Shown here: positions 1 through 9,904 of the stretch, piece after piece | Numbering within the stretch: the stretch's first letter is position 1 | Layout of the letters: each line of letters begins with the position of its first letter | Source of the DNA: Dendrobium chrysotoxum | Lineage: Eukaryota > Streptophyta > Magnoliopsida > Asparagales > Orchidaceae | Assembly: GCA_019925795.1 (NCBI GenBank) | Contig: CM034311.1 | Coordinates: 15,568,926 to 15,632,925 of the forward strand | Length of the DNA: 64,000 nt | Direction of reading: 5' to 3' | Translations under genes and position numbers: made by a program | The notes under the pieces: generated by a model | Databases searched by the model: none | Seen by the model: the letters and a program-made list of their open reading frames with translations, nothing else | Told to the model about the DNA's origin: nothing

Positions 1-304
1 ATGGCTCACATCTTCTAATATTTGGAATGTATATTTATTTGTGTGTACTAACATTTCAGGAACAGCATGCATCAATACAAGAAAGATTCAAGACTCAAAA
101 ATGAGTAGAAAAGGCTTTATTATATTTCTCATTGATGTACTTTTTGATTTCTTGAGTCAAGTCCTGTAAGGGTGTATGCTTATTTGTGACTATGTGTACA
201 CATACTCAGGGGGAGTGAGATCTTGTCAAAACCAGAAGTTCAACTTTTGAACAAATCATACTAGACGATTTCTGATCGTCCAGGCCGATCTGTTCATTGA
301 ACTA

Positions 305-734
305 ATCGTCCTGGACGATATTTATATCGTCCTGGACGATCCAATATGATCTCAAAACCCTAGCCGCCATGATAATTTAGGCAAGAATTTAAGAGGCAAA
401 ATTTGTTCTAATCGTCCTGGACGATATGTATATCGTACTGGACGATTTGTGCAAAATTTGTACTGATCGTCCTGGACTATCCCAGGATCGTACAAGACTA
501 TCAGGTCAAATTCTGCACATCATCCAGGACGATCTTGCGATCGTCCGGGACGATGTTTGGCGGCAGAATTGAGTTTTTAGGGTTTTCTGAAGCCGTGTTT
601 TGGAGCACATCGTCCTAGACGATCCTGCGATCGTCCTGGACGATCTTTGGCGGCAGAATTGAATTTTTAAGGTTTTCTGAAGCCATCTTTTGGAGCACAT
701 CGTCCTGGACGATCCGGCGATTGTCCTGGACGAT
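305..734. promoter_or_regulatory. Array of paired 15-bp palindromes in the LTR
   Basis: Six pairs of the palindrome ATCGTCCNGGACGAT, with first members at 305, 411, 466, 519, 609 and 699. In every pair the second copy starts 21 bp after the first, leaving a 6-bp spacer. The last three pairs are spaced 90 bp apart and belong to a 90-bp tandem repeat. The array lies about 460-900 bp upstream of the TATA-like box, where LTR enhancers usually sit. A regulatory role is inference; the geometry is seen directly. Confidence 0.7.
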
Positions 735-1196
735 CTTTGCCACCAGAACTAATTTGGAAGGGTTTTTGGAGCTCTTTATTTAAGCTTTATCAAGGCACTT
801 GATAGGTGTCTTTGCAGCCATTAAGGCTTCATTCTTTTGGAGAAAACTTGAAGAGAGCTTGAAAGGGAGAGAGGAAAGGGTGGAGTTTGAGAGGGAGAAG
901 AGCCTGGGAAGGGGGATTCTCGAGGGAGTGTGAGGGGGTTCACATGGTTGCTCCGGCAAGCTTGCACCTAAGTACCATCGGATTCAAGGATCGTCTCGAG
1001 GGAAGTTTTAGGAAGAAGAAGATCTCTTTGGTGTCAAAGGACCCGGCTACTCCGCCGCACCGGGGAAGGTGGAAGTGATTTTGTAAGGGCTTCTCCGCCT
1101 AGCTGTGGGGGCTGAAGGAGAGACACTATCTGGTTTAGTGCAATACTTGGAGGGTGCCTCCGAGGAGTGGACGTAGGTCAGGTTGGACCGAACCAC

Positions 1197-1203
1197 TATA
1201 AAT
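1197..1203 (+). promoter_or_regulatory. TATA-like box of the SIRE LTR
   Basis: TATAAAT at this position is kept in the 3' LTR (near 5026) and in the related LTR at 24360. It is followed by a T-rich stretch and lies about 215 bp before the LTR end, a plausible U3/R boundary. No transcript evidence. Confidence 0.4.
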
Positions 1204-1420
1204 CCGGTGTGTTCTTTCTTATTATTTTCCGCACTTTATTTTATTGCGATTATCTGTTTGGGTGATATCTGTGATTGATATTTTTATCGTTGTTTTAATT
1301 CGTTTCCGCTGCACGTTATAAAAAGAGTTTTATTTTGTTTTAAATAACCAATTCACCCCCCCTCTTGGTTAGCCTCGGGACTAGTTCACTAGGGCTTAAC
1401 ATCCCTATCGAACTTTCAAG

Positions 1421-1432
1421 TGGTATCAGAGC
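1421..1432 (+). other. Primer binding site, initiator Met tRNA
   Basis: TGGTATCAGAGC two bases after the LTR end is the standard plant Copia/Ty3 primer site complementary to the 3' end of initiator Met tRNA. Confidence 0.9.
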
Positions 1433-1473
1433 GGGATTCAAAATTTAAGTTTAAAAACTTTTGAATTCGATCC

Positions 1474-2508
1474 ATGGCTAATTTTTGTAATCGTAATGTT
1501 GCGGAAGGATATTCAATCACACGACCACCGTTATTTGAAAATGTTACTTTTGATTTTTGGAAAATTCGTATGTCTACTTTCTTGCAATCTATTGATTATC
1601 GTATGTGGCATATGATTCAAATTGGTTATTCTGCACCGTCACGTATTATAAATGAAATTAAAATTGATATTCCCTTTTCTGAATGGAGTAAAACAGATCA
1701 GATCAATGCTCAATTGAATGCTAAATGTTTGAATTATTTTTTCTGTGCTTTGAATTCTGATGATTGTATGTTAATATCTGCATGTACTTTTGGCAAAGAA
1801 ATTTGGGATAAATTATGCACTAGATATGAAGGTACTTGTGAAATCAAGCAATCTAGGCTAAATATGTTAATGCATGATTATGAATTTTTTAGCATGAAAT
1901 CTCATGAAACGATCTTGGACATGTTTACTAGATTTTCTCAAATTGTGACATCATTACATGCTTTAGGAAAAGAACTTTCAAATTTTGAAAAAGTTAATAA
2001 AATCCTACGTTCTCTACTTGCTAAATTTGATGCCAAAGTCATTGCAATTTCTGAATCAAAAAATTTGAACGAATATTCTATTGATAATTTGATTGGCTCA
2101 CTCATTGCCTACGAGCAAGGTTTTGGTCAAAAGCTTTTGGATGCAGGTGAAATGATAGTGCTGAAAACTGAAGACATTGAAAAAAACAACTCAGAAAGTG
2201 ATGAAAGTGAAGAGTTAGCATCAGCAACAAATAAATTGAAAAATCTACTAAAGCACAAACATCAACATCAAAAGTGGAACAAAGGTAAAAATGGTAAGAA
2301 TGTAAAGTTCTCTTCTGATGTTATCTGTTTTGGATGTAGGAAGCCTGGACATATGAAAAATCAGTGCCCGAACTTAAGAACCCTTCCTGAAAAGGAAAAG
2401 GGTAAAGCTAAGCAAATTATAATAAGGGCTGATAATGCAAAACAAAAAATGTCCTGGACAGATCTAGCTTCTGAATCATCAGATCAAGAGCAAGCTGATG
2501 TAAATTAA
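1474..2508 (+). CDS. Copia gag (SIRE type), intact frame
   Basis: 344-residue capsid/nucleocapsid protein that would form the cytoplasmic particle packaging element RNA. The N-terminal and central part resembles the UBN2-type Copia gag domain (conserved Trp/Phe positions around residues 25-150). A lysine-rich stretch follows, then one CCHC zinc knuckle (C-x2-C-x4-H-x4-C, about residues 285-298) that binds RNA. The start is the first ATG 41 bp after the primer site. The frame is open throughout, while the pol genes that normally follow are missing. That suggests either selection for gag or a recent deletion. It ends in a TAA and is followed by non-coding DNA. Confidence 0.88.
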   Translation: MANFCNRNVAEGYSITRPPLFENVTFDFWKIRMSTFLQSIDYRMWHMIQIGYSAPSRIINEIKIDIPFSEWSKTDQINAQLNAKCLNYFFCALNSDDCMLISACTFGKEIWDKLCTRYEGTCEIKQSRLNMLMHDYEFFSMKSHETILDMFTRFSQIVTSLHALGKELSNFEKVNKILRSLLAKFDAKVIAISESKNLNEYSIDNLIGSLIAYEQGFGQKLLDAGEMIVLKTEDIEKNNSESDESEELASATNKLKNLLKHKHQHQKWNKGKNGKNVKFSSDVICFGCRKPGHMKNQCPNLRTLPEKEKGKAKQIIIRADNAKQKMSWTDLASESSDQEQADVN

Positions 2509-3778
2509 GGCTCTTTTTGTGTGTTTATGTTTTTTTTGTTTTGTTTTTCTGTTACTATTGTTTATTCATTGTGTTTTCTGTGTTTTAGTATTTTTGTTTT
2601 TCCTTTTAAATTTTTTGATATTTTTTATTGTTCCTCTGATCAAGCACACACATAACACCTCTTGTTTTAAATCATTTTTTTAGATCTTATTTTCTAAAAA
2701 TAGAAAATTTACCTCCTGTATTTTCTAAATACTTTGATAGTTGTGGTTGATTTCTCTAAAATCAAGTAAATGAAGGAAACTCATGATTTTGTCTCTCTAT
2801 CTCATTTCTTTGAATAAGGCTATCTTACTTTTGAGTCAAAATCTGTTTCAGATTATAAATTGATTTTTGAAATTAAAACTTTTTTCATCTCCCAATATTT
2901 TGTCTATCTCGTAGGAATCTTTTGCAAATTATTGAACCAACTTCAAGATTATCTTATTCAGGTTGTTCGTCTTTATCATTAGAATAAGGTTTGCTGATTT
3001 TAAAGATTTAGAAAGGAGGCAATCAAAAGATGCGCAGTGCGCCAACTAAATTGAAAAGAGCCACAAAATGAGCCTAAAACTGAAAAGATGCAAAATTGTT
3101 AAATTGAATACACAAAGTGTATTAAAAATCAAAAGATGCGCAAAGCGCCAAACAAATTGAAAATGAGGCACAAAATTAGCCCATAAAAGCTGCTTCCATT
3201 CTTGTAAATCTCTAAAGTTTAGAAAACTCTTATGACTTTTTGATAGATTTGTTACTTGAGTTTGAAAATCAAGATTTTTTGATTCATTACTTTGCATCAA
3301 TCTTCTATTAGATGTATTTCATGAAAGGAGTTTTGAAAGATTTTTATTTCCTTATCTAATTTGTTCCTTGATTTAGATATTGGCTTAAAAAGTTTTTTCG
3401 CCTTTTTAAAACGTGAGTTTGGATTTACATTTTCTGATTCTCTAACCTTTCTGGGTTCAAAGAAGTCAATTCATGTCTTACTAAATTTTGGAGAACCTCA
3501 AGAGATGACTTTTCAAATTTTTGCTCCTCTTTTTGATAATGTCAAAGGGGGAGAACGTACTGTTGTATTTATGATATTTTTTATGTACTGTTTTATTTGT
3601 GATATTTATTTTTGTGTTGTTTGTTTTACATCATATTGTTGTTGTAGTTATTTTAAAAATTTAAAAAAAAAAGAGAAGAAAGTATTTCTCCCTGTTTTTA
3701 AAAGACTTTTTCTTAGTGAGGGGGAGATTAGGAGAAAATATCTTTTAGCAAATTCAACCAGTAATGTTTGCCATCATC
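2509..3778 (+). other. Non-coding 3' internal region of the gag-only element
   Basis: T-rich DNA without a convincing gene. It contains two copies of AAAAGATGCGCAGTGCGCC or a close variant (3025 and 3131), also found in the 3' internal region of the SIRE element at 59660 and 59762. The weak frame at 3361-3858 runs across the polypurine tract into the LTR and is not accepted as a gene. Confidence 0.6.
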
Positions 3779-3792
3779 AAAAAGGGGGAGAT
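3779..3792 (+). other. Polypurine tract
   Basis: AAAAAGGGGGAGAT directly before the 3' LTR; the reverse complement of the same tract lies at 58918-58931. It primes plus-strand DNA synthesis. Confidence 0.85.
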
Positions 3793-5247
3793 TATTACGA
3801 CTCGAGCTCACGAGTTCCTGTTTTGATGATAACAAACATTATAGCTCACATCTTCTAATATTTGGAATGTATATTTATTTGTGTGTACTAACATTTCAGG
3901 AACAGCATGCATCAATACAAGAAAGATTCAAGACTCAAGAATGAGTAGAAAAGGCTTTATTATGTTTCTCATTGATGAACTTTTTGATTTCTTGAGTCAA
4001 GTCCTATAAGGGTGTATGCTTATTTGTGACTATGTGTACACATACTCAGGGGGAGTGAGATCTTGTCAAAATCAGAAGTTCAACTTTTGAACAAATCGTA
4101 CTGGACGATTTCTGATCGTCCAGGCCGATCTGTTCATTGAACTAATCGTCCATCGTCCAGGACGATCCAATATGATCTCAAAATCCAAGCCTCTATGATA
4201 ATTTAGGCAAGAATTTAAGAGTCAAAATTTGTTTTAATCGTCCTGGACGATATGTATATCGTACTGGACGATTTGTGCAAAATTTGTACTGATCGTCCTG
4301 GACTATCCCAGGATCGTACAAGACTATCAGGTCAAATTCTGCACATCGTTCAGGACGATCCTGCGATCGTCCGGGATGATGTTTGGCGGCAGAATTGAGT
4401 TTTTAGGGTTTTCTGAAGCCGTGTTTTGGAGCACATCGTCCTGGACGATCCTGCGATCGTCCTGGACAATCTTTGGCGGCAGAATTGAGTTTTTAGGGTT
4501 TTCTGAAGCCGTCTTTTGGAGCACATCGTCCTGGACGATCCGACGATCGTCCTGGACGATTTTTGCCGCTAGAACTAATTTGGAAGGATTTTTGGAGCTC
4601 TTTATTTAAGCTTTATCAAGGCACTTGATAGGTGTCTTTGGCAGCCATTGAGGCTTCGTTCTTTTGGAGAAAACTTAAAGAGAGAGCTTGAAAGGGAGAG
4701 AGGAAAGGGTGGAGTTTGAGAGGGAGAAGAGCCTGGGAAGGGGGATTCTTGAGGGAGTGTGAAAGGGTTCACACGGTTGCTCCGGCAAGCTTGCACCTAA
4801 GTACCATCGGATTCAAGGATCGTCTCGAGGGAAGTTTTAGGAAGAAGAAGATCTCTTTGGTGTCAAAGGACCCGGCTACTCCGCCGCACCGGGGAAGGTG
4901 GAAGTGATTTTGTAAGGGCTTCTCCGCCTAGCTGTGGGGGCTGAAGGAGAGACACTATTTGGTTTAGTGCAATACTTGGAGGGTGCCTCCGAGGAGTGGA
5001 CGTAGGTCAGGTTGGACCGAACCACTATAAATCCGGTGTGTTCTTTCTTATTATTTTCTGCACTTTATTTTATTGCGATTATCTGCTTGGGTGATATCTG
5101 TGATTGATGTTTTTATCGTTGTTTTAATTCATTTCCACTGCAGGTTATAAAAAGAGTTTTATTTTGTTTTAAATAACCAATTCACCCCCCCTCTTGGTTA
5201 GCCTCGGGACTAGTTCACTAGGGCTTAACATCCCTATCGAACTTTCA
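3793..5247 (+). repeat. 3' LTR of the gag-only SIRE element
   Basis: About 1455 bp. It begins TATTACG, where related LTRs begin TGTTGCA, so the terminal TG looks mutated to TA. It ends AACTTTCA. It carries the same palindrome pairs as the 5' LTR except that the first pair has collapsed to a partial single copy near 4144. Confidence 0.88.
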
Positions 5248-5261
5248 CAAGTGACACTTAA

Positions 5262-6165
5262 TCCAATGGATATAGAAAACTTACTTGAAAGTGCAAGATA
5301 AGAATAAGCAGGTGATTTTTCAAGGGACACCAAAAGTTTTTTAAGCTTATTAATATCTTCTTTGTTGAGTTCTCTGAAGTTAGAGTATTGCATTTCTAGA
5401 TTGGGTTGACTGGTTGCAGTGTTAGCTTGTGATATCCCTTTTTGTCCACTTATTTGATTCCACTTCTTACTTGGGGCTTTCCGTGTAAGTTCCAGCATGT
5501 CTCTTTTATGTATCTTGATTTCTTGCAATAGCTGCACCAAGGGGAGTATTTGTCTTTAGGTTTTTGAGAAATCCTTACATTTTTTCTTCTATGGCACCAC
5601 TTTAGTTGTAACTATTGTTGAACCTTCAACAACCTTTGGCTCTAATATTACCCCTTGTCGGCTTTCCTCAACACGAATGAGAGAAATGGTCTCATTCAAT
5701 GAAGGTGTCTCCTCTTTGCCAAGAATCTGAACTCTCACCTGATCAAGCTTTGTATTTAATTCTACAAGAAAGTCATACACTATTTTTTTCAATAAAAATT
5801 TTCAAGATAGCAGCATCTTCTGGTCACTTGATTTCTATGCATCTGTAGTGATCAAGCTCTTGCCAAAAGCTTTGAAGGAGAGTGGTGTATTCCGTCATAG
5901 TCTTTCTTCCTTGTTTTATGTTTCCCACATTGACCTTAATTTCTAAGATTTGGGCGGCATCTCGAGCTTTTGATAATGTTTATCTGGCAGCATCACATGT
6001 GTCCTTTACAATAGATAGAAACATAAAAGTATCACTGATTTTTGAAGTCATGGTATTCCACAACCATGACATAATCATGGAGTCCGCTTCATCCCATGCC
6101 AAAAAATTAGGATCTCCTTTTGGTTCTACTCTAAGGAGGTGATTCATCTTTCTTTTCTTTTTCAA
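5262..6165 (-). pseudogene. Decayed Copia gag fragment
   Basis: Several broken minus-strand frames together resemble a Copia gag polyprotein. 6165-5980 contains a DPNFLAWDEADS stretch typical of the N-terminal gag. 5792-5589 contains the central VRVQILGKEE region. 5540-5250 resembles the linker before protease. Stops and frameshifts separate the pieces. The right border of the gag-only element (5247) cuts it, so the rest probably lies left of the window. It belongs with the LTR-like DNA at 8775-9000. Confidence 0.7.
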
Positions 6166-6518
6166 CTAAGTCTTCACAAATTGAGACTATTTCAAATAAT
6201 TTTTTTCCATTTAAACGATAGAAAGATTGCATATTTTAGAGATCTCTTCTTCCTTAGTGTACCACAAAGTCCTCCATTTGGTCACGGCTTCGGGACGAAT
6301 TAACTTCAGACATTGCGGTGTGAAAAGGTAGTAATGAAGGTTATATCAATCAAGTCCATAAAGTGTAAAATAGCAATGAAGAACAGTAATGGAAATAAAG
6401 GCCAGTGGTGAGACAATAGGAAAAGTAGATTAATTATCCCTCAGGTTTATCTCCGCTCTACTTCTCTTGCTCTTCCTCTTGCCTGGATGTACATACGAGC
6501 AGGACAGCTCCCACACTA

Positions 6519-8243
6519 TGTAATACCCAAAATGTTCAAACTAAATGTAAGCATAAACTTCCTCTAAATGTTAATTTATTTTCATTTAATTCTACCTTGA
6601 ATTTTGAGTATTTAATTAATTAATAAGTAATCAATTAATAATTAAATCATTTTCTTATTAATGTTTCAGTAGCCTTTCCATTAAAAGCCACATGCATTGG
6701 AGTATGGCTGTGAGTGGGAATCCTGCGGCTGAAATATGTTTAGTGGAAATAGGAATTATAATATTATAACTGTAGTGGAATGCCTAGCTAATACAATGAC
6801 TTAAGCCATTTATTCTTAACAACCCGATTCCCTAGCCTTAAGAGTATGAAGCATGCCAAGAGTCTGAAGCATGTCGTAAGCTATCCAAAGAGAGGGAGCT
6901 GCAAGTTATGGCTAAGTGCAAGTCTTTTGGTTGCGGGGAAGAAAGCAGTAAGATGGAAAATTAAGGAGTAGGTAAGAAAGAAAATTTAATTAAAGGCTAT
7001 AGTATTACAGAAATTAACATTTCTTAAATCAATATTTGCTGAAATATTCATTGTTGAGAATTACCAAGTGTTGTAATCTACACTGCTGAAATTAAGTTGC
7101 TAAAGGCTAATTGCTAAATTTAGATTTCAGAATTCAATTCTAGTTGGCTGAAATCGGTTAGAAAAAGGGAAAGGAATGCTGAAATCAGTAGATAACTAAG
7201 GAAAGGGAAAAGAGACATAAGTGAAGGAGTAGGCTGAATGAGGAGAAGTTTGGTAGAGGTGGTGTACAAGAGGAAAAGAAAATATGATCTAGGAGAACCA
7301 ATTCCTAGTAAGGTAAGATACCCAAACGATGCATAGGAAATAGTAAATTTTTTTATATATTTGCAAATTCATATTTGTTATGTTATGATAGCATTTATTT
7401 TAGTTTATTTTACGTTATTGTTGATTCATTAAGTAGTAACAATTATATTAGCACACTGTAAGATTGTGAAAAGTGAATGATGGGAAAAGTGAAATAAGTC
7501 ATATATGGGAGATAGGCCTCACAAGTAAAGGCAAAAGACCTGACAAGGTAAGCTTACACTCTCAAAATTTTAAAAGTTGGGAAACTCGGACCCAACCTTG
7601 AATGAGAGAGCAGCTCTAATTCTAAATGTTGAGAATTCGGCCCGAACCTTGAATTAGAAAGCTGGAATGGTACAAAAGCCTATAGCCATCATATGACTTG
7701 TATAAAGGTAATGATCAAGAATAAGAAAGAAAGTAATGTTACGCATTTATTATGACAAGGATGGAAATTTATATATATTTTATATTAATTGCAAATATGT
7801 TCATTATAATTTTTTATATATTATTTGTGTATTTCATTGAGCCATAGCTCATTAGCAGTGGTTGTACTGCAGCCAAGGGGTAGAAGCCAGTGGGGTAGTA
7901 GTTAGGACAGTCGACTACTCTCTTTGTGTACATATACTTTTGAATGTACAAAAAGATATTAGTAGGAGCTGTACAAATACTTTTGAGTATATAAGTAAAT
8001 TTTTAAAAGTTTTAGTAAGCTCTGTATTTCATTTGAGATGTGCATTTATTTAAGGTATATTACATGCTTCCTGTTGTTAAGTAAAAAGCTTAATATGTTA
8101 GGATATTCTGAATATTCTACTTCTAACTCCTTGATTCTGTTAGAGATAGTTCAGACTAGGTGTTAGTAAGAAGGAAGTCTGTTCAGATTTTCCTTCTCTG
8201 TTACACTCTAGATTGATTATAGGGGTCAAAATGGGGTGTGACG
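6519..8243 (+). mobile_element. Solo Ty3-like LTR with 5-bp target duplication
   Basis: 1725 bp, beginning TGTAATACCC and ending GGGGTGTGACG, flanked by the direct repeat CACTA (6514-6518 and 8244-8248). No internal region. The same LTR family recurs at 26988-29701. Near 7838-7851 it has the dyad TGAGC-CATA-GCTCA discussed in the findings. Solo LTRs arise by recombination between the two LTRs of one element. Family assignment (Ty3, probably Tekay/Del-like) rests on the terminal bases only. Confidence 0.75.
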
Positions 8244-8248
8244 CACTA

Positions 8249-9000
8249 TCTTTGGAATCGAAGAGAAGATGAAAGAAGCAGAACTTCTATTCTCTTGATT
8301 GGAAGGGAAGCATGCAAGCAGAAAAAGTCAAAACACACGCCTGTTATGGTCGATTTGCTCCTCTTAGGCTCTCATTCACATGGAGAAGCTCGGTCAAAAC
8401 TCCCTAATCCGCACGTGTGAGGGCTGCTACAGATCGCTCCTACTCGATCGCCTTTTCTAGAGAAGCCGCTTGGTCAAAAATCCCTCTCTGCATGCAGGAA
8501 TACTTCACTAAGCACAGGCACATAGGCTCCTGCACTCGATTCCTCTTCCGCGAATGCACAGAGGGTCTCATCTCCGCTTCTCCTGGCTGCAAGCACGAAA
8601 CAGAGGGCATGACCAGTTTGGACCGCTCAACTCTCGTTCGATCTCCAACGGCAATGAAGGCCACTTGCTCCTTTCCGCTCCCTTCGTATATCCAGGAATC
8701 GAGATGCCAAGGTCTCGTCCCCTCACGAAGATCTGGCAACGAGGAGGCAGTAATACCATTTTAAATTCAAAGAATTGAAGAGGTAAAATGCTTGATTTTA
8801 TTACACAAAGTTATCCATATTTATAGATCTACACAAGATATCTTAATAAAGAAACAAATAATTACATAATCATACATAATTGCCCTAATATAATCCTTCC
8901 TAAATTAGCCACCCAAATATGGAAGAAGATCAGCGTGATCCAAGTGAGCCTCCCACGGATCCTCATCCTGGCCGTCGGATCAAGTGCCAAGGGACAACTG
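8249..9000 (-). pseudogene. Copia remnant: leader and LTR part
   Basis: Continues the minus-strand Copia remnant after the solo LTR. On the minus strand 9000-8775 reads like an LTR promoter end: TATAAATATGG near 8820, then an A/T-rich R/U5 part, then TGGTATTA near 8755 as a degenerate primer site. 8249-8750 holds only unrecognised frames that overlap on both strands; I call none of them a gene. Confidence 0.4.
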
Positions 9001-9822
9001 GGATTTAACAAATCCCATATACTTTTGTATTTACTATGTAATGTGTTACAGGTGTTTACTGAGTACATCTCTCACCACTGGTTTACACTTTCAGGTGATA
9101 GTTTTGCACATGATTAGGTGACCCAATGGAAACTTGTTAACACGACCAAATAGACCAATCAGCTTGTAGGTCGAGTAGTTCTAGTGTGGTCGCCATCAAG
9201 GTGAGTGGAGTAGGACACTTGCTAGGCAGTTTAGTTGTCTTTCCTTTGATCTTGTATATCATTTGGCCTTTTGCAATCAAACTACGATATTTTGATGAAT
9301 TCAATGTTTTTTTTTTCCCATGCTTTGCTTATTTGATGTTCTGTGAATGCAAAACAACTTTCCTAGACCAACTGCCAAACAGTCACTTCCCAAGCTTGGC
9401 CGATAACCTCTCTTGGAAGGCCACTAGCAATCATCAATCTATGGGCAACAATTCAAGCTAGTGCCATAGTTGGCGTTGACTTGAGTCAGGCGTCATTCAT
9501 GGACAAGAGCCTTAGTGTATTTTACCTCTTGGGCAACAGGTTTTCAAGGGTGGTTGGCCATGGCATGACAGCTCAATTACCATTTGTTGACTTCATTTTA
9601 TAATCATATTATTTATTGCTTCATCACACTAAAGGGTGAAACAACTCAAATATGGTCAGCAATTCAATTGTGATGTGTCGTGCAAGCAGTTCAACCAAGA
9701 TGACCGGCTCAATTTTTGGTGGCTCAAACTGAACAAAAAATTTTGACATATATTGTTTATCAATCAATATGACAATAAGCTATGGGACTTCCACAATGAA
9801 TCAAATAATAATTTTCTTATAC
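9001..9822. other. CHLG intron sequence, nothing recognised
   Basis: Part of the intron after exon 12. No further CHLG exon, transposon domain or RNA gene was recognised. Confidence 0.5.
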
Positions 9823-9904
9823 CTGCAATCGATATCTGAGTTATGTCAATGGCACCAACACAAATCCATTTGGCTGCTTCTACACCAAAAGCAACTGGAA
9901 GTGA
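9823..9904 (-). CDS. CHLG: CHLG exon 12, last exon in window
   Basis: 82 nt, acceptor AATAG|TCA, donor GCAG|GTATAA. Reads SLPVAFGVEAAKWICVGAID and on to ITQISIAG. It ends in phase 1, so at least one more exon is required for the C-terminal membrane segments. Confidence 0.93.

Larger units (their letters stand above)
1..1418 (+). repeat. 5' LTR of the gag-only SIRE element (left edge cut)
   Basis: Matches 3841-5247 along its length and ends in AACTTTCA just before the primer site. By comparison with the 3' LTR about 48 bp of the left end are outside the window. It holds the palindrome-pair array (305-734) and a TATA-like box near 1197. Confidence 0.9.
1..5247 (+). mobile_element. Gag-only SIRE-type Copia retrotransposon (TR-GAG)
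   Basis: LTR retrotransposon cut by the left window edge. Order seen: 5' LTR (to 1418), initiator-Met-tRNA primer site (1421), one gag frame, 1.27 kb of non-coding internal DNA, polypurine tract (3779-3792) and a 3' LTR ending at 5247. No protease, integrase, RT or RNase H is present, so it could move only with enzymes supplied by a relative such as the SIRE element at 57273-64000. The two share the polypurine tract, the LTR end sequence and a repeated motif in the 3' internal region. The LTR copies differ by many substitutions and one indel, so the insertion is not recent. It lies in the last visible CHLG intron, antisense to the gene. Confidence 0.85.

Noticed and set aside
305..734. Palindrome array considered as a CRISPR-like array
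   Set aside because: Eukaryotic LTR context, 6-bp spacers of fixed length and no cas genes; the repeats are regulatory-type palindromes inside a retrotransposon.
887..1078. Short frame in the SIRE LTR, repeated at 4716-4907
   Set aside because: It is kept only because the two LTRs are copies. It has no recognisable domain and lies partly in the presumed leader.
3361..3858. 165-codon frame near the end of the gag-only element
   Set aside because: No domain recognised, T-rich, and it crosses the polypurine tract and LTR border.
6519..8243. Ty3 LTR read as a host promoter or gene
   Set aside because: Clean 5-bp target duplication and repeat copies at 26988-29701 show it is a solo LTR.
8417..8764. 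Overlapping frames on both strands in a GC-richer patch
   Set aside because: No family recognised; most likely leader/LTR sequence of the decayed Copia element.
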